42,355 bases of DNA from Alphaproteobacteria bacterium. GTDB lineage: Bacteria > Pseudomonadota > Alphaproteobacteria > Micropepsales > Micropepsaceae. The notes under the pieces are model-generated. The model was not told the origin of the DNA and ran no database searches. It saw only the letters and a list, made by a program, of their open reading frames with translations. Shown piece after piece: positions 19,338-27,191 of this stretch. Numbering within the stretch: the first letter of the stretch is position 1; the number at the start of each line of letters is the position of its first letter. The DNA lies in assembly GCA_023259375.1 (NCBI GenBank), contig JAHFQC010000038.1, positions 1 through 42,355 of the forward strand. The letters are read 5' to 3'. The position numbers were made by a program, and so were the translations under genes.

Positions 19338-20293
19338 CAAAGTGTCCTCGCGAAAGCTTCAATGTCGGCCGGCATATCGAGGCTGACGTTCGCCAGTTCC
19401 TTGTCGATGCGCTTGACCATGCCGGTCAGGACTTTGTTGCCGCCGAATTCGATCGTGGTGTCGACACCGAGACCGCGGAACGAGGCGACGCTCTCGCGCC
19501 AGCGCACGCGGCCGGTCACCTGTTCGACCAGGAGGCGGCGGATGGTTTCGGGCTCGGCGGTCGGCAGCGCGGTGACGTTCGCCACCACCGGCACGGCCGG
19601 CGGCAGGATGGTCACGGCAGCAAGCGCTTCCGCCATCTTGTCGGCGGCGGGCTGCATCATCGGGCAATGGAACGGCGCGGAAACCGCTAGCGGCAGAGCG
19701 CGCTTGACGCCCTTCACCTTGGCGAGTTCGCCGGCGCGGGTGACGGTGGCCTTGAGGCCGGAGATCACGACTTGGCCCGGCGCATTGTCGTTGGCGACGA
19801 CGCAAACCGGATGGGCTTCCACCGCATCGGCGACGGCTTCTTTGGCAACTTCCTCGGCCAGCGCCACGTCGGCACCGATCAGGGCAAACATCGCGCCTTC
19901 GCCGACCGGAACGGCGGCTTGCATCGCCTGCCCGCGAATCTTCAAAAGCCGCGCGGTATCTGCGAGGCTGAAGGCACCGGCGGCGCACAGCGCGGTGTAC
20001 TCGCCAAGCGAGTGACCGGCGACCAGCTTGCCGTGGGTATGAATTTCGAGACCGGCTTCACGCTGCATCACGCGCAGCACGGCGATAGACGCGGCCATGA
20101 TGGCGGGCTGAGCATTCTCGGTCAGGACCAGATCGGCTTCCGGGCCTTCCCACATCAGGCGGGAAAGGTTCTGCGACAGGGCTTCGTCGACTTCCTGGAA
20201 AACATCCCGAGCGGACGCAAAGGCATCGGCGAGCACTTTGCCCATGCCGACGGCCTGACTGCCCTGGCCCGGAAAGATGAATGCGCGCGTCAT
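19337..20293 (-). CDS. fabD: Malonyl-CoA:ACP transacylase
   Basis: This 318-residue enzyme loads malonyl units onto ACP. Visible motifs are FPGQGSQAVGMG at the N-terminus, the nucleophile S95 in GHSLGEYT, and H209 in SAPFHCPMM. Length and motif order are complete. It is the first gene of the minus-strand fab cluster and is coupled to fabG. Upstream lies a hairpin (20318-20339) that may end the tetR transcript. Confidence 0.96.
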   Translation of the reverse strand: MTRAFIFPGQGSQAVGMGKVLADAFASARDVFQEVDEALSQNLSRLMWEGPEADLVLTENAQPAIMAASIAVLRVMQREAGLEIHTHGKLVAGHSLGEYTALCAAGAFSLADTARLLKIRGQAMQAAVPVGEGAMFALIGADVALAEEVAKEAVADAVEAHPVCVVANDNAPGQVVISGLKATVTRAGELAKVKGVKRALPLAVSAPFHCPMMQPAADKMAEALAAVTILPPAVPVVANVTALPTAEPETIRRLLVEQVTGRVRWRESVASFRGLGVDTTIEFGGNKVLTGMVKRIDKELANVSLDMPADIEAFARTL

Positions 20294-20317
20294 GACGACA
20301 AGCCCCTAAACCGAGAA

Positions 20318-20339
20318 ACCGCGGCGATCATGCCGCGGT
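20318..20339 (-). terminator. Hairpin between tetR and fabD (possible terminator)
   Basis: On the minus strand ACCGCGG (20339-20333) pairs with CCGCGGT (20324-20318), followed by TTTCTC. The short, interrupted T-tract makes it a weak terminator. It sits 24 bp before the fabD start, so it could separate tetR from the fab operon or act in the fabD leader. Confidence 0.35.
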
Positions 20340-20427
20340 CCTCGAAGCCGGGCGAGACAAATCAAGCGGCGTTCCCTAAGTCAAGCACAGGTCCGTTGCC
20401 GCGCCGGTCCGCGCGCCAAAGTCACAG

Positions 20428-21084
20428 TCAAGGCCGGTCGAGTTCCCGCGCCGAGCGACTCAAGGTCTCGTTGCCGTAGGCCGCGAGGAAGACCGCGGTA
20501 ATCCTGCGCGTTTCGGCCTCCAAAGCGGCCGCGTCGGGCTTCTCGACGGAATTCCATAGCCTTTGCGTGTGCAGATTGCCGGCAGCCAGATCGAGGAATG
20601 TGTCGGCGGCCTCGAGCGGATTGCAGGGGCGCAGGGTGCCTTCGCTCACCAGCCGCGCGAAATAACGCCCGATTCGCTCCAGGCCGCGACGCACCGCCAG
20701 TTCATAGGTCGTTTTGCCGATCTCGGGAAAACGGCCGGCCTCGGCGATGATGAGGCGGTAACCGGATACAATGGTATCACTGAGCAGCCCGCCCAGGCAG
20801 CGGCGAACCAGCTCGGTGATGGCTTCTTGCGGGTCTTCCGCGGTCAGCTGGAGATTGAAGATACGATCGAAAAGACCGCTCGTTTCGCGATCGATAACGG
20901 CGACGAACAGGTCTTTCTTGGATGGGAAATAACTGTAGAGCGTGGCCTTCGAACCGCCGACCAGGGCGGCGATGCGACTCATCGAGGTGCCCGAATAGCC
21001 ATCCTGCAAAAAGGCTTCGCGCGCGATGTCTAGAATCGCGGCGCGGCGCTCATCGGGACTTGGTTTGCGGCCTTCGAATACCAT
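20428..21084 (-). CDS. TetR/AcrR family transcriptional regulator (paralogue A)
   Basis: This 218-residue regulator has an N-terminal helix-turn-helix (about residues 10-60: RRAAILDIAREAFLQDGYSGTS, then GGSKATLYSYFPSKKDLF) and a C-terminal ligand/dimer domain with a TetR_C-like GLERIGRYFARL segment. It is clearly related to the adjacent regulator at 21457-22116: both share GTSMSRIAAL, GGSK-TLY-YF-SKK-LFVAV and GRFPEIG. Its promoter (21149-21176) carries a near-palindromic operator between the -35 and -10 boxes, implying autoregulation. It may also act on the neighbouring efflux operon or on fabD downstream. Confidence 0.9.
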   Translation of the reverse strand: MVFEGRKPSPDERRAAILDIAREAFLQDGYSGTSMSRIAALVGGSKATLYSYFPSKKDLFVAVIDRETSGLFDRIFNLQLTAEDPQEAITELVRRCLGGLLSDTIVSGYRLIIAEAGRFPEIGKTTYELAVRRGLERIGRYFARLVSEGTLRPCNPLEAADTFLDLAAGNLHTQRLWNSVEKPDAAALEAETRRITAVFLAAYGNETLSRSARELDRP

Positions 21085-21148
21085 GTCCGCTTCTTAGCCT
21101 CCGCACCTGTCCAAACGTAAGAGTTTTCGCTTGACTTCAGCGACGCAT

Positions 21149-21176
21149 AGACTACTGTACCGTACAGTACAGTCAA
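21149..21176 (-). promoter_or_regulatory. Promoter of tetR paralogue A
   Basis: On the minus strand TTGACT (21176-21171) and TAGTCT (21154-21149) form -35 and -10 boxes with a 16-bp spacer. The operator at 21154-21173 fills that spacer, so a bound repressor would block RNA polymerase directly. The start codon is 65 bp beyond the -10 box. Confidence 0.6.
21154..21173. promoter_or_regulatory. GTAC-rich TetR operator, site 1
   Basis: ACTGTACCGTACAGTACAGT is an almost perfect 20-bp palindrome (only one mirrored pair mismatched). Its reverse complement matches 16 of 20 positions of the site at 22165-22184 in front of the efflux operon. Size and symmetry fit a TetR-family operator. Confidence 0.7.
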
Positions 21177-21313
21177 CAAGAGCTCGCGCAGGGCTCTTTG
21201 CGAACGACTGCAAGGGCGGCGGCGCGGTTCCCGCGTAGGCACGTTTCCCCCAAAAAAACTGGCCGTGCCGCCCTTGCAATCTCTTTCCTGAAAAACGCCC
21301 CCATCCCTCAAAG

Positions 21314-21450
21314 TGTCATCCCGGACGCGCCCGCAACGGTCGCGAAGCTTGGCACGTGGGCGCGATCAGGGAACCACTTCAAAATCTGGATTGTGTCTGA
21401 GTGGGTCCCGGCTCAGCACTCCGCTTCGCTGCGCTCAGCCGGGGATGACA
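21314..21450. repeat. Palindrome-ended intergenic repeat (TGTCATCCCGG type)
   Basis: TGTCATCCCGG (21314-21324) faces CCGGGGATGACA (21439-21450), one base short of a perfect inverted repeat. A second inner hairpin pairs CCCGGCT near 21407 with AGCCGGG near 21437. It resembles the other intergenic elements in architecture but not in end sequence. Confidence 0.55.
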
Positions 21451-21456
21451 GGATGT

Positions 21457-22116
21457 TCAGTACCCGGAATATTCCCGCGCCTCGCGGCTGAACGCGTCGT
21501 TGCCGAAAGCGGCGAGGAAGGTGGAGGCGATGCGTTCGACTTCCATCGCCAGGCGTTCGGGCTCGACCTCCGCCACCACGTTCCACAGGCGCAGCTTGTG
21601 CAGCACGCCGGAGGTGAGATCGAGGAACTGCTCGGCCGCCAGCTTGGGATTGACCGGACGCATCTCGCCGTTCTCGATCGCACGCTTGAAAAACGCCGCT
21701 AAATGCTGGGTTCCGCGCCTGAGAGCAATGTCGTGCATGGCCTGGCCGATCTCGGGGAAGCGTCCGGATTCGGCAACGATCAGGCGGTAGGCCGCAATCA
21801 TCTCGTCGGACAGCATGGCGCCCATCAGGCGGCGGGCGAGTTCATGGACGCGGTCGCGGAAATCGCCGGCGATCTCGGTGGCGACAAAGATGTGATCGAA
21901 CAGCTTGGCGCATTCGTGATCGGTGACCGCGACGAACAGCTCCTTCTTGGAGCTGAAGTAGTTGTAGAGCGTCGTCTTGGAGCCGCCGAGCAGCGCCGCG
22001 ATGCGCGACATCGAGGTGCCGGCATAGCCGTCGCGGATGAACGCCGCATAGGCGATCTCCAGGATATGGCTGCGCCGCTCGTCGGGCGTGACCTTTCTGG
22101 ATTCCGCCAACTCCAT
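21457..22116 (-). CDS. TetR/AcrR family repressor beside the efflux operon (paralogue B)
   Basis: This 219-residue regulator has the TetR helix-turn-helix at about residues 10-60 (RRSHILEIAYAAFIRDGYAGTS, GGSKTTLYNYFSSKKELF) and a helical ligand domain. The ATG at 22116 is chosen because it follows GGAGCGAAGG closely; an upstream in-frame start would add 13 residues unlike the family. It is divergent from the efflux operon, with an 81-bp gap containing operator site 2, the classic layout of a local drug-responsive repressor. Its close relation to the gene at 20428-21084 suggests tandem duplication. Confidence 0.92.
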   Translation of the reverse strand: MELAESRKVTPDERRSHILEIAYAAFIRDGYAGTSMSRIAALLGGSKTTLYNYFSSKKELFVAVTDHECAKLFDHIFVATEIAGDFRDRVHELARRLMGAMLSDEMIAAYRLIVAESGRFPEIGQAMHDIALRRGTQHLAAFFKRAIENGEMRPVNPKLAAEQFLDLTSGVLHKLRLWNVVAEVEPERLAMEVERIASTFLAAFGNDAFSREAREYSGY

Positions 22117-22136
22117 CCTTCGCTCCGTTCCGCTTC

Positions 22137-22166
22137 TTGACAGAACCGTCAACATCGTGTTTGTAC
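22137..22166 (+). promoter_or_regulatory. Probable promoter of the efflux operon
   Basis: A consensus -35 box TTGACA lies at 22137-22142. The -10 box is weak; TTTGTA or TTGTAC at 22160-22166 gives a 17-18 bp spacer. Operator site 2 begins at the downstream edge, so a bound repressor would block initiation or escape. Confidence 0.5.
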
Positions 22167-22184
22167 CGTACTGTATCGTACAGA
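22165..22184. promoter_or_regulatory. GTAC-rich TetR operator, site 2
   Basis: ACCGTACTGTATCGTACAGA matches 16 of 20 bases of the reverse complement of site 1 (21154-21173). It is less symmetric than site 1. It sits between the divergent tetR paralogue B and the efflux operon, 14 bp before the ATG at 22198, and could control both. Confidence 0.65.
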
Positions 22185-22197
22185 TGGCGGGTCGCCA

Positions 22198-23652
22198 ATG
22201 GTCAATTTGCGCCGAAAAGCCCTGTGCAGCAGTGCAGTCCTTGCGGGGCTAGTCTTTTCGCTCGCCGGTTGCGCGCCCGACCTCGGCCCCAAGCCTGAGA
22301 TGGCCGCGCCCGGTTCGCTCGATTCGGCCAAAAGCCTGACCGCGCCCGCCGCCGCTTGGCCCGAAGAGACCTGGTGGAAGGCGTACAACGATCCCCAGCT
22401 CGACCGCCTGATCGACGATGCGCTGAAGGATTCGCCCGACCTCAAAATGGCCGGCGCCCGCGTGCGCGCCGCCGAGGCGATGGCCGACATCAATGAATCG
22501 CTGCTGTGGCCGACCATCGTCGGCGACGCCACCTTTATGGAAACCGAGATCACCCAGAACATCGGCATTCCCAACACGCAGCTCGGCCAGATGTTCAAGG
22601 CCAACCTGCCGAAGGGTTTCCATCACCTCGCCGCGCTGTCGCTCGGCATGCAGTACCAGCTCGATCTGTTCGGGAAGAACCACGCCAATTTCGCCGCCGC
22701 GATGTCGACGGCCGAAGCGGCCCAGGCGGACTTGGCCTCGGCGCGGCTGCAGATCGCCGCCGGCATGGCGACTTATTACGCCATCCTGACCCAGCTTTTC
22801 GCCGACGAAGCCACCAGCGAGAACGCGGTCAAGCTGCGCTCGGAAAGCGCGGCGCTGGTCGAGAAGCGGTTCAAGACCGGCCTCGAAAACGAAGCCTCGG
22901 TGAGCCAGGCGCGGGCGAATGTGGAATCGGCCCAAGTCCAGCTCGAAGCAGTGAAGGCCGCGACCTTCAAGGTTCGCCATGCCATCGCCGCGCTGGCCGG
23001 CAAGGGCCCCGATTACGGCCTCGCCATCGAACCGGCGGGCACCCACCCGCTGCGCTCCGATGGCCTGCCTGCCACCCTCGCCGCCGATCTGATCGGCCGC
23101 CGCCCCGACATCATCGCCGCGCGCAAGTCGGTCGAAGCAGCCGGCTACGGCATCGATGCGGCGAATGCCAATTTCTATCCCAACATCGATCTCACCGGCC
23201 TGTACGGCCTCGGCACGCTGGACGCCAAGCATCTGCTCGACGCGTCGTCGGAGATGGCCGGCATCGGCCCGGCGCTGCGCCTGCCGATCTTCGACTACGG
23301 CCGCAACAAAGCGATCTATCGCGCCTCCCGCGCCAAATACGACGCCGCCGTGGCGCTCTACGACAAGACGCTGGCCAACGCGCTGAAAGACGTCGCCGAC
23401 GCCTATACCGACCGCAAGGCGCAGGACGGCGAACTCCTCCACGCCCGCAAGGCGCTCAGCGAAAGCGAAAACGCCTATCGCGTGATCAAGGTCCGCTACG
23501 ACGCCGGCATGGCACGCTACATCGACGTGCTGACGGTCGAAGACAAGCTGTTGGCGGTGCGCATGGCAGTGGCCGATCTCGAAGCCCAGGCCTTCGCCCG
23601 CGATATCGCCCTCGTACGCGCCCTTGGCGGCGGTTACACCGAAAAGAAGTGA
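22198..23652 (+). CDS. Efflux outer-membrane channel lipoprotein (OprM/NodT family)
   Basis: This 484-residue protein has a lipoprotein signal ending in LAGC (lipidated C25) and two repeated TolC-like helical/beta halves. Typical segments are ETWWKAYNDPQLDRLIDDAL near the N-terminus and DLIGRRPDIIAARKSVEAAGYGIDAANANFYPNIDLTG in the middle. It forms the trimeric outer-membrane exit duct of a tripartite pump. The ATG has GGCGGG upstream. The adaptor gene follows after 8 bp, so the three pump genes form one operon. Confidence 0.93.
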   Translation: MVNLRRKALCSSAVLAGLVFSLAGCAPDLGPKPEMAAPGSLDSAKSLTAPAAAWPEETWWKAYNDPQLDRLIDDALKDSPDLKMAGARVRAAEAMADINESLLWPTIVGDATFMETEITQNIGIPNTQLGQMFKANLPKGFHHLAALSLGMQYQLDLFGKNHANFAAAMSTAEAAQADLASARLQIAAGMATYYAILTQLFADEATSENAVKLRSESAALVEKRFKTGLENEASVSQARANVESAQVQLEAVKAATFKVRHAIAALAGKGPDYGLAIEPAGTHPLRSDGLPATLAADLIGRRPDIIAARKSVEAAGYGIDAANANFYPNIDLTGLYGLGTLDAKHLLDASSEMAGIGPALRLPIFDYGRNKAIYRASRAKYDAAVALYDKTLANALKDVADAYTDRKAQDGELLHARKALSESENAYRVIKVRYDAGMARYIDVLTVEDKLLAVRMAVADLEAQAFARDIALVRALGGGYTEKK

Positions 23653-23660
23653 GAAATCGC

Positions 23661-24638
23661 ATGACCGACACAGGCCTCAGCGACACGCGCAAGAAGCTGT
23701 TCACGTATCTCGGCGTCGGCGTTGCCGGCGTGGCGGTGATCGCCGTGGGCTACTGGTTCTTCGTCGGATCGCACTACGTCTCGACCGACAACGCCTATGT
23801 CAATGTCTCCTCGGCGCAAGTGACGCCGTTGACCAACGGCAAGGTGATGGACGTGCGCGTCCACGACTCCGAGCAGGTCAACAAGGGCGATGTGCTGGTG
23901 GTGATCGATCCCGCCGATGCGCAGCTTCTGGTCAATCAGGCTGAAGCCGGTTACGGGGCTACGCTGCGCAAGATCCGCACCTATTTCGCCCAGGCCGAAG
24001 CGCGCAAAGCGGACTGCACCCGCACGAAGCTCGATTATCAGCGCCGCGCCAAGATCCAGAACACCGGCGCCATGTCGACCGAAGAGTTCACCAGCTACAA
24101 GGCCGCTTACCAAGCCTCGTGCGCCGCCCTCGACGCCGCTCAGGCGCTGACGGCCAACACCACGGTCGAGAACCATCCGGAAGTTCAGGCCGCCAAAGCC
24201 CAGCTCGACACTGCCAAGCTGAACCTGTCGCGCACCATCATCACCGCGCCGGTCACCGGCATCGTCGCCCAGCGCAACGTCCAGGTCGGCCAGATGGTCG
24301 GCGCCGGACGCCCGGTCATGATGGTGGTTCCGGTTCAGGACGTCTATGTCGACGCCAATTTCAAGGAAGACCAGCTCGCCAAGGTGCACACCGGCCAAAA
24401 GGTCGAACTGACCGCCGATCTTTACGGCTCGTCGGTGAAGTTCCACGGCACCGTCTCCGGCCTCGGCGGCGGCACTGGCGCGGCGTTCGCCATCATCCCG
24501 GCCCAGAACGCCACCGGCAACTGGATCAAGGTGGTGCAGCGCATTCCGGTGCGCATCGCGCTCGATCCGGCCGACCTCAAGGCGCATCCCTTGCGCGTCG
24601 GTCTGTCGATGAAAGCCACCATCGACGTTTCCGAGTAA
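23661..24638 (+). CDS. HlyD/EmrA-type periplasmic adaptor protein
   Basis: This 325-residue protein has one N-terminal membrane anchor (about residues 15-37), then YVSTDNAYVNVSSAQVTPLTNGKV, the typical EmrA opening. A lipoyl-like half motif, a short coiled-coil hairpin (about 85-175) and the second lipoyl half (TIITAPVTGIVAQRNVQVGQMV) follow, then a beta-barrel region (VDANFKEDQLAKVHTGQKVEL). It bridges the MFS pump and the outer-membrane channel. It is 8 bp after the channel gene and 3 bp before the pump gene. Confidence 0.93.
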   Translation: MTDTGLSDTRKKLFTYLGVGVAGVAVIAVGYWFFVGSHYVSTDNAYVNVSSAQVTPLTNGKVMDVRVHDSEQVNKGDVLVVIDPADAQLLVNQAEAGYGATLRKIRTYFAQAEARKADCTRTKLDYQRRAKIQNTGAMSTEEFTSYKAAYQASCAALDAAQALTANTTVENHPEVQAAKAQLDTAKLNLSRTIITAPVTGIVAQRNVQVGQMVGAGRPVMMVVPVQDVYVDANFKEDQLAKVHTGQKVELTADLYGSSVKFHGTVSGLGGGTGAAFAIIPAQNATGNWIKVVQRIPVRIALDPADLKAHPLRVGLSMKATIDVSE

Positions 24639-24641
24639 TCC

Positions 24642-26198
24642 ATGACCAGGGCCGACGACATTGCGGACCCGAGTCACGTCCATGGCGTAGCGCTGGCCCT
24701 GGTGGTGCTGGTGCTGGCGATGGCGAACTTCCTCGCCATCCTCGACCTCACCATCGTCAACGTGCTGGTGCCGCAGATCGCCGGCGGCCTTGCGGTGTCG
24801 AGCGCCGACGGCACCTGGGTGATCACCTCCTACGCGGTCGCCGAAGCGATCATGGTACCGCTGACCGGCTGGCTGGCCGAGCGCTTCGGACCGGTCAAGG
24901 TGTTCGTGCTCGGCATCATCGGGTTCGGCTTCGTATCGGTGCTTTGCGGTCTCGCAACGACCCTGCCGATGCTGATCGTGTTCCGCATCATGCTCGGCAT
25001 CTGCGGCGGCCCGCTGATCCCGCTGTCGCAGACCCTGCTTCTCACCGTGGTGCCGAAGAAATACGAAATGTCGGCGCTGGCGGTGTGGTCGATGACGACC
25101 ATTCTCGCCCCGATTGCCGGCCCGGCGCTCGGCGGCATCATTGCCGACCAGTGGAGCTGGCCGTGGGCGTTCCATTTCAAGCTGCCGCTGGCGCTGCCGC
25201 TGGCCGCACTGGCGTGGTACGTGCTGCGCAAGCACGAAATGCCGACCAAGAAAACGCGGGTCGACTTCGTCGGCCTCGGCCTTTTGATCCTCTGGGTCGG
25301 TGCGCTGCAGGTGATGCTCGGCAACGGCCAGAACATGGACTGGTTCAATAACGACTTCATCGTCGCCCTGTTGATCGTCACCATCCTCGGCTTCATCAGT
25401 TTCGTGATCTGGGAAATGACCGATCCACAGCCGATCGTGGACTTGCGCATCTTCGCGAACCGCGCCTTCTCGGTGTCGATGCTGGTGATCTTCCTCGCCT
25501 ACGGCGCCATGTTCGGCGCGGTGGTGCTGGTGCCGCTGTGGATGCAGAACATCATGGGCTACACCGCGACGCTGGCCGGCTACAACACCGCCTTTGCCGG
25601 CATCTGGTCGGTGATCCTGGCGCCGGTCGTCACCAAGTTGATGACCAAATGGGACCATCGCCTGTTGGTGATGATCGGCCTGCTATTGTGCGCGGCCTCG
25701 TCATTGGTCCGCATCACCTACAGCCTCGACGTCACCTTCTGGCAGACGCTGTGGCCGCAAGTGCTGCAAGGCCTGTCGTTCCCGCTGATCCTGATCCCCT
25801 TGATGGACATGAGCGTGTCGTCGCTGCCGGCGAAAGACACCGCCTCGGGCGCCGGCCAGTTCAACTTCATCCGGACGCTGTCGGGCGCCATCGCCACGGC
25901 CAGCGTGGTGGCACTGTGGGAAGACGCCATCAAGTGGAACAAGGCGGTTCTGGCGGGCACCGTCCAGCACGGCCAGGACATGTTGTTAGCGCTACAGCAG
26001 CTCGGCGGCTTCACCGAAGCCAAGGCGCGCAGCCTGTTCGACATGGCGGTGCTGCAGCAGGCCGCCCAGCTCGGCACCAACAACGCCTTTCTCTCGGTCG
26101 GCGTGGTGCTGCTGGTAACCGCGCTCGTGGTCTGGATCGCCCCCAAGCCGCCGCGGCACGCCGAGAACGGCAACAGTAAGCCGCCGATGGGACACTGA
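24642..26198 (+). CDS. DHA2-family MFS drug exporter (EmrB-like)
   Basis: This 518-residue inner-membrane protein has about 14 hydrophobic segments, as expected of the 14-helix DHA2 drug:proton antiporters. Motif A-like GWLAERFGPVKVFVLG follows helix 2, LDLTIVNVLVPQIAG marks helix 1, and a motif C-like ILAPIAGPALGGIIADQWSW follows helix 5. The substrate cannot be read from the sequence; EmrB relatives export hydrophobic compounds and uncouplers. With the channel and adaptor it completes a tripartite pump under likely TetR control. Confidence 0.93.
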   Translation: MTRADDIADPSHVHGVALALVVLVLAMANFLAILDLTIVNVLVPQIAGGLAVSSADGTWVITSYAVAEAIMVPLTGWLAERFGPVKVFVLGIIGFGFVSVLCGLATTLPMLIVFRIMLGICGGPLIPLSQTLLLTVVPKKYEMSALAVWSMTTILAPIAGPALGGIIADQWSWPWAFHFKLPLALPLAALAWYVLRKHEMPTKKTRVDFVGLGLLILWVGALQVMLGNGQNMDWFNNDFIVALLIVTILGFISFVIWEMTDPQPIVDLRIFANRAFSVSMLVIFLAYGAMFGAVVLVPLWMQNIMGYTATLAGYNTAFAGIWSVILAPVVTKLMTKWDHRLLVMIGLLLCAASSLVRITYSLDVTFWQTLWPQVLQGLSFPLILIPLMDMSVSSLPAKDTASGAGQFNFIRTLSGAIATASVVALWEDAIKWNKAVLAGTVQHGQDMLLALQQLGGFTEAKARSLFDMAVLQQAAQLGTNNAFLSVGVVLLVTALVVWIAPKPPRHAENGNSKPPMGH

Positions 26199-26224
26199 CC
26201 CGCCCCCTATGGTATAGGGTGGCC

Positions 26225-27061
26225 ATGTACGAGATTCTGAAGACCTTCCTCGAGCGCCCTGCCCCATTTTCCGCTTATACCACGGCCGATCTGTGGACCG
26301 ACGAATACGTCTCGGCCCGCATGCTGGAGTTCCATCTCGATCCGTCGTGCGACCTCGCCTCCCGGCGTCCCGAGGCGATCGACGCCCTGGTCAAGTGGCT
26401 CGAGACCCATGTCGGCCTCGCCGGCAAGAAGGTCACCGATCTCGGCTGCGGCCCCGGCCTTTATGCCGAGCGCATGGCGATGCACGGCGCCCGCATTACC
26501 GGCTTCGACTTCTCGCAGCGCTCGCTTGCCCATGCCCGCCGCCAGGCCAGCGCCAAGAAGCTCGCGATCGAGTACCAGCATGGCGATTATCTGAAGGACA
26601 TCCTGCCCGAGGGGCAGAATGTGGTCACCTTGATCTACGGCGACTACTGCGTGCTGTCGCCAGCGCAGCGCGCCGCCTTGCTGAAGCGCATCCATGGCAT
26701 GCTGAAGTCGGGCGGGCATTTTCTGTTCGACGTATTTTCGCGGCCGCAGTTCGGGCAGATCGAGGAAGGCTTCGTCTGCGAGCGCCGCCTGATGAACGGC
26801 TTCTGGGCCGAGGGCGATTATTTCGGCTTCAAGATCACCCACCGCTACGACGACCAGTACCTCGCGCTTGACCGCTATCTGATCGTCGAACCCAAGCGTA
26901 CCCGCGAAATCTACAACTGGATGCAGTATTTTGCGCCCGACGAAATCGCCGCCGAACTCAGCGCCGCCGGTTTCGAAACCGCGGAAATCTTCGACCTCAC
27001 CACCGGCGGCAAATGGATCGCCAAATCCCCCCCGTTCGGCGTGTTGGCGCGGAAGAAGTAA
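26225..27061 (+). CDS. Class I SAM-dependent methyltransferase
   Basis: This protein of about 278 residues has a Rossmann methyltransferase core: motif I VTDLGCGPGLYAERMA (about residues 70-85), an acidic second strand (ITGFDFSQRSLAHARRQ), and a motif-IV-like VVTLIYGDYCVLSPAQR followed by MLKSGGHFLFDVFS. The substrate is unknown; the fold resembles small-molecule methyltransferases. The ATG at 26225 is preferred to the GTG two codons earlier; neither has a strong ribosome-binding site. It lies 26 bp after the pump gene, so read-through from the efflux operon is possible. A palindromic repeat follows its stop. Confidence 0.82.
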   Translation: MYEILKTFLERPAPFSAYTTADLWTDEYVSARMLEFHLDPSCDLASRRPEAIDALVKWLETHVGLAGKKVTDLGCGPGLYAERMAMHGARITGFDFSQRSLAHARRQASAKKLAIEYQHGDYLKDILPEGQNVVTLIYGDYCVLSPAQRAALLKRIHGMLKSGGHFLFDVFSRPQFGQIEEGFVCERRLMNGFWAEGDYFGFKITHRYDDQYLALDRYLIVEPKRTREIYNWMQYFAPDEIAAELSAAGFETAEIFDLTTGGKWIAKSPPFGVLARKK

Positions 27062-27078
27062 ACCCGCTCCCCCTCTTT

Positions 27079-27184
27079 CGTCATGGCCGGGCGTTCGACC
27101 CGGTCATCCAGGCAGTGACGAAATCTGGAACGGCGCTCGTAACAACTCTGGCACTGGATGGCCGGGTCAAGCCCGGCCATGACG
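27079..27184. repeat. Palindromic intergenic element, copy 2
   Basis: This 106-bp element has the same perfect 14-bp ends as copy 1: CGTCATGGCCGGGC (27079-27092) and GCCCGGCCATGACG (27171-27184). Internal sequence is only loosely similar (both contain TGGCACT). It fills the gap between the convergent methyltransferase and hemN genes, 7 bp before the hemN stop, and could serve as a bidirectional RNA end structure. Confidence 0.85.
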
Positions 27185-27191
27185 GGAAGCG

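Larger units (their letters stand above)
21085..21456. other. Non-coding stretch between the two tetR genes
   Basis: No credible gene lies in these 372 bp. They hold the paralogue A promoter and operator (21149-21176), a T- and A-rich patch near 21245-21295, and a palindrome-ended intergenic repeat (21314-21450) reaching the paralogue B stop. Confidence 0.6.
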
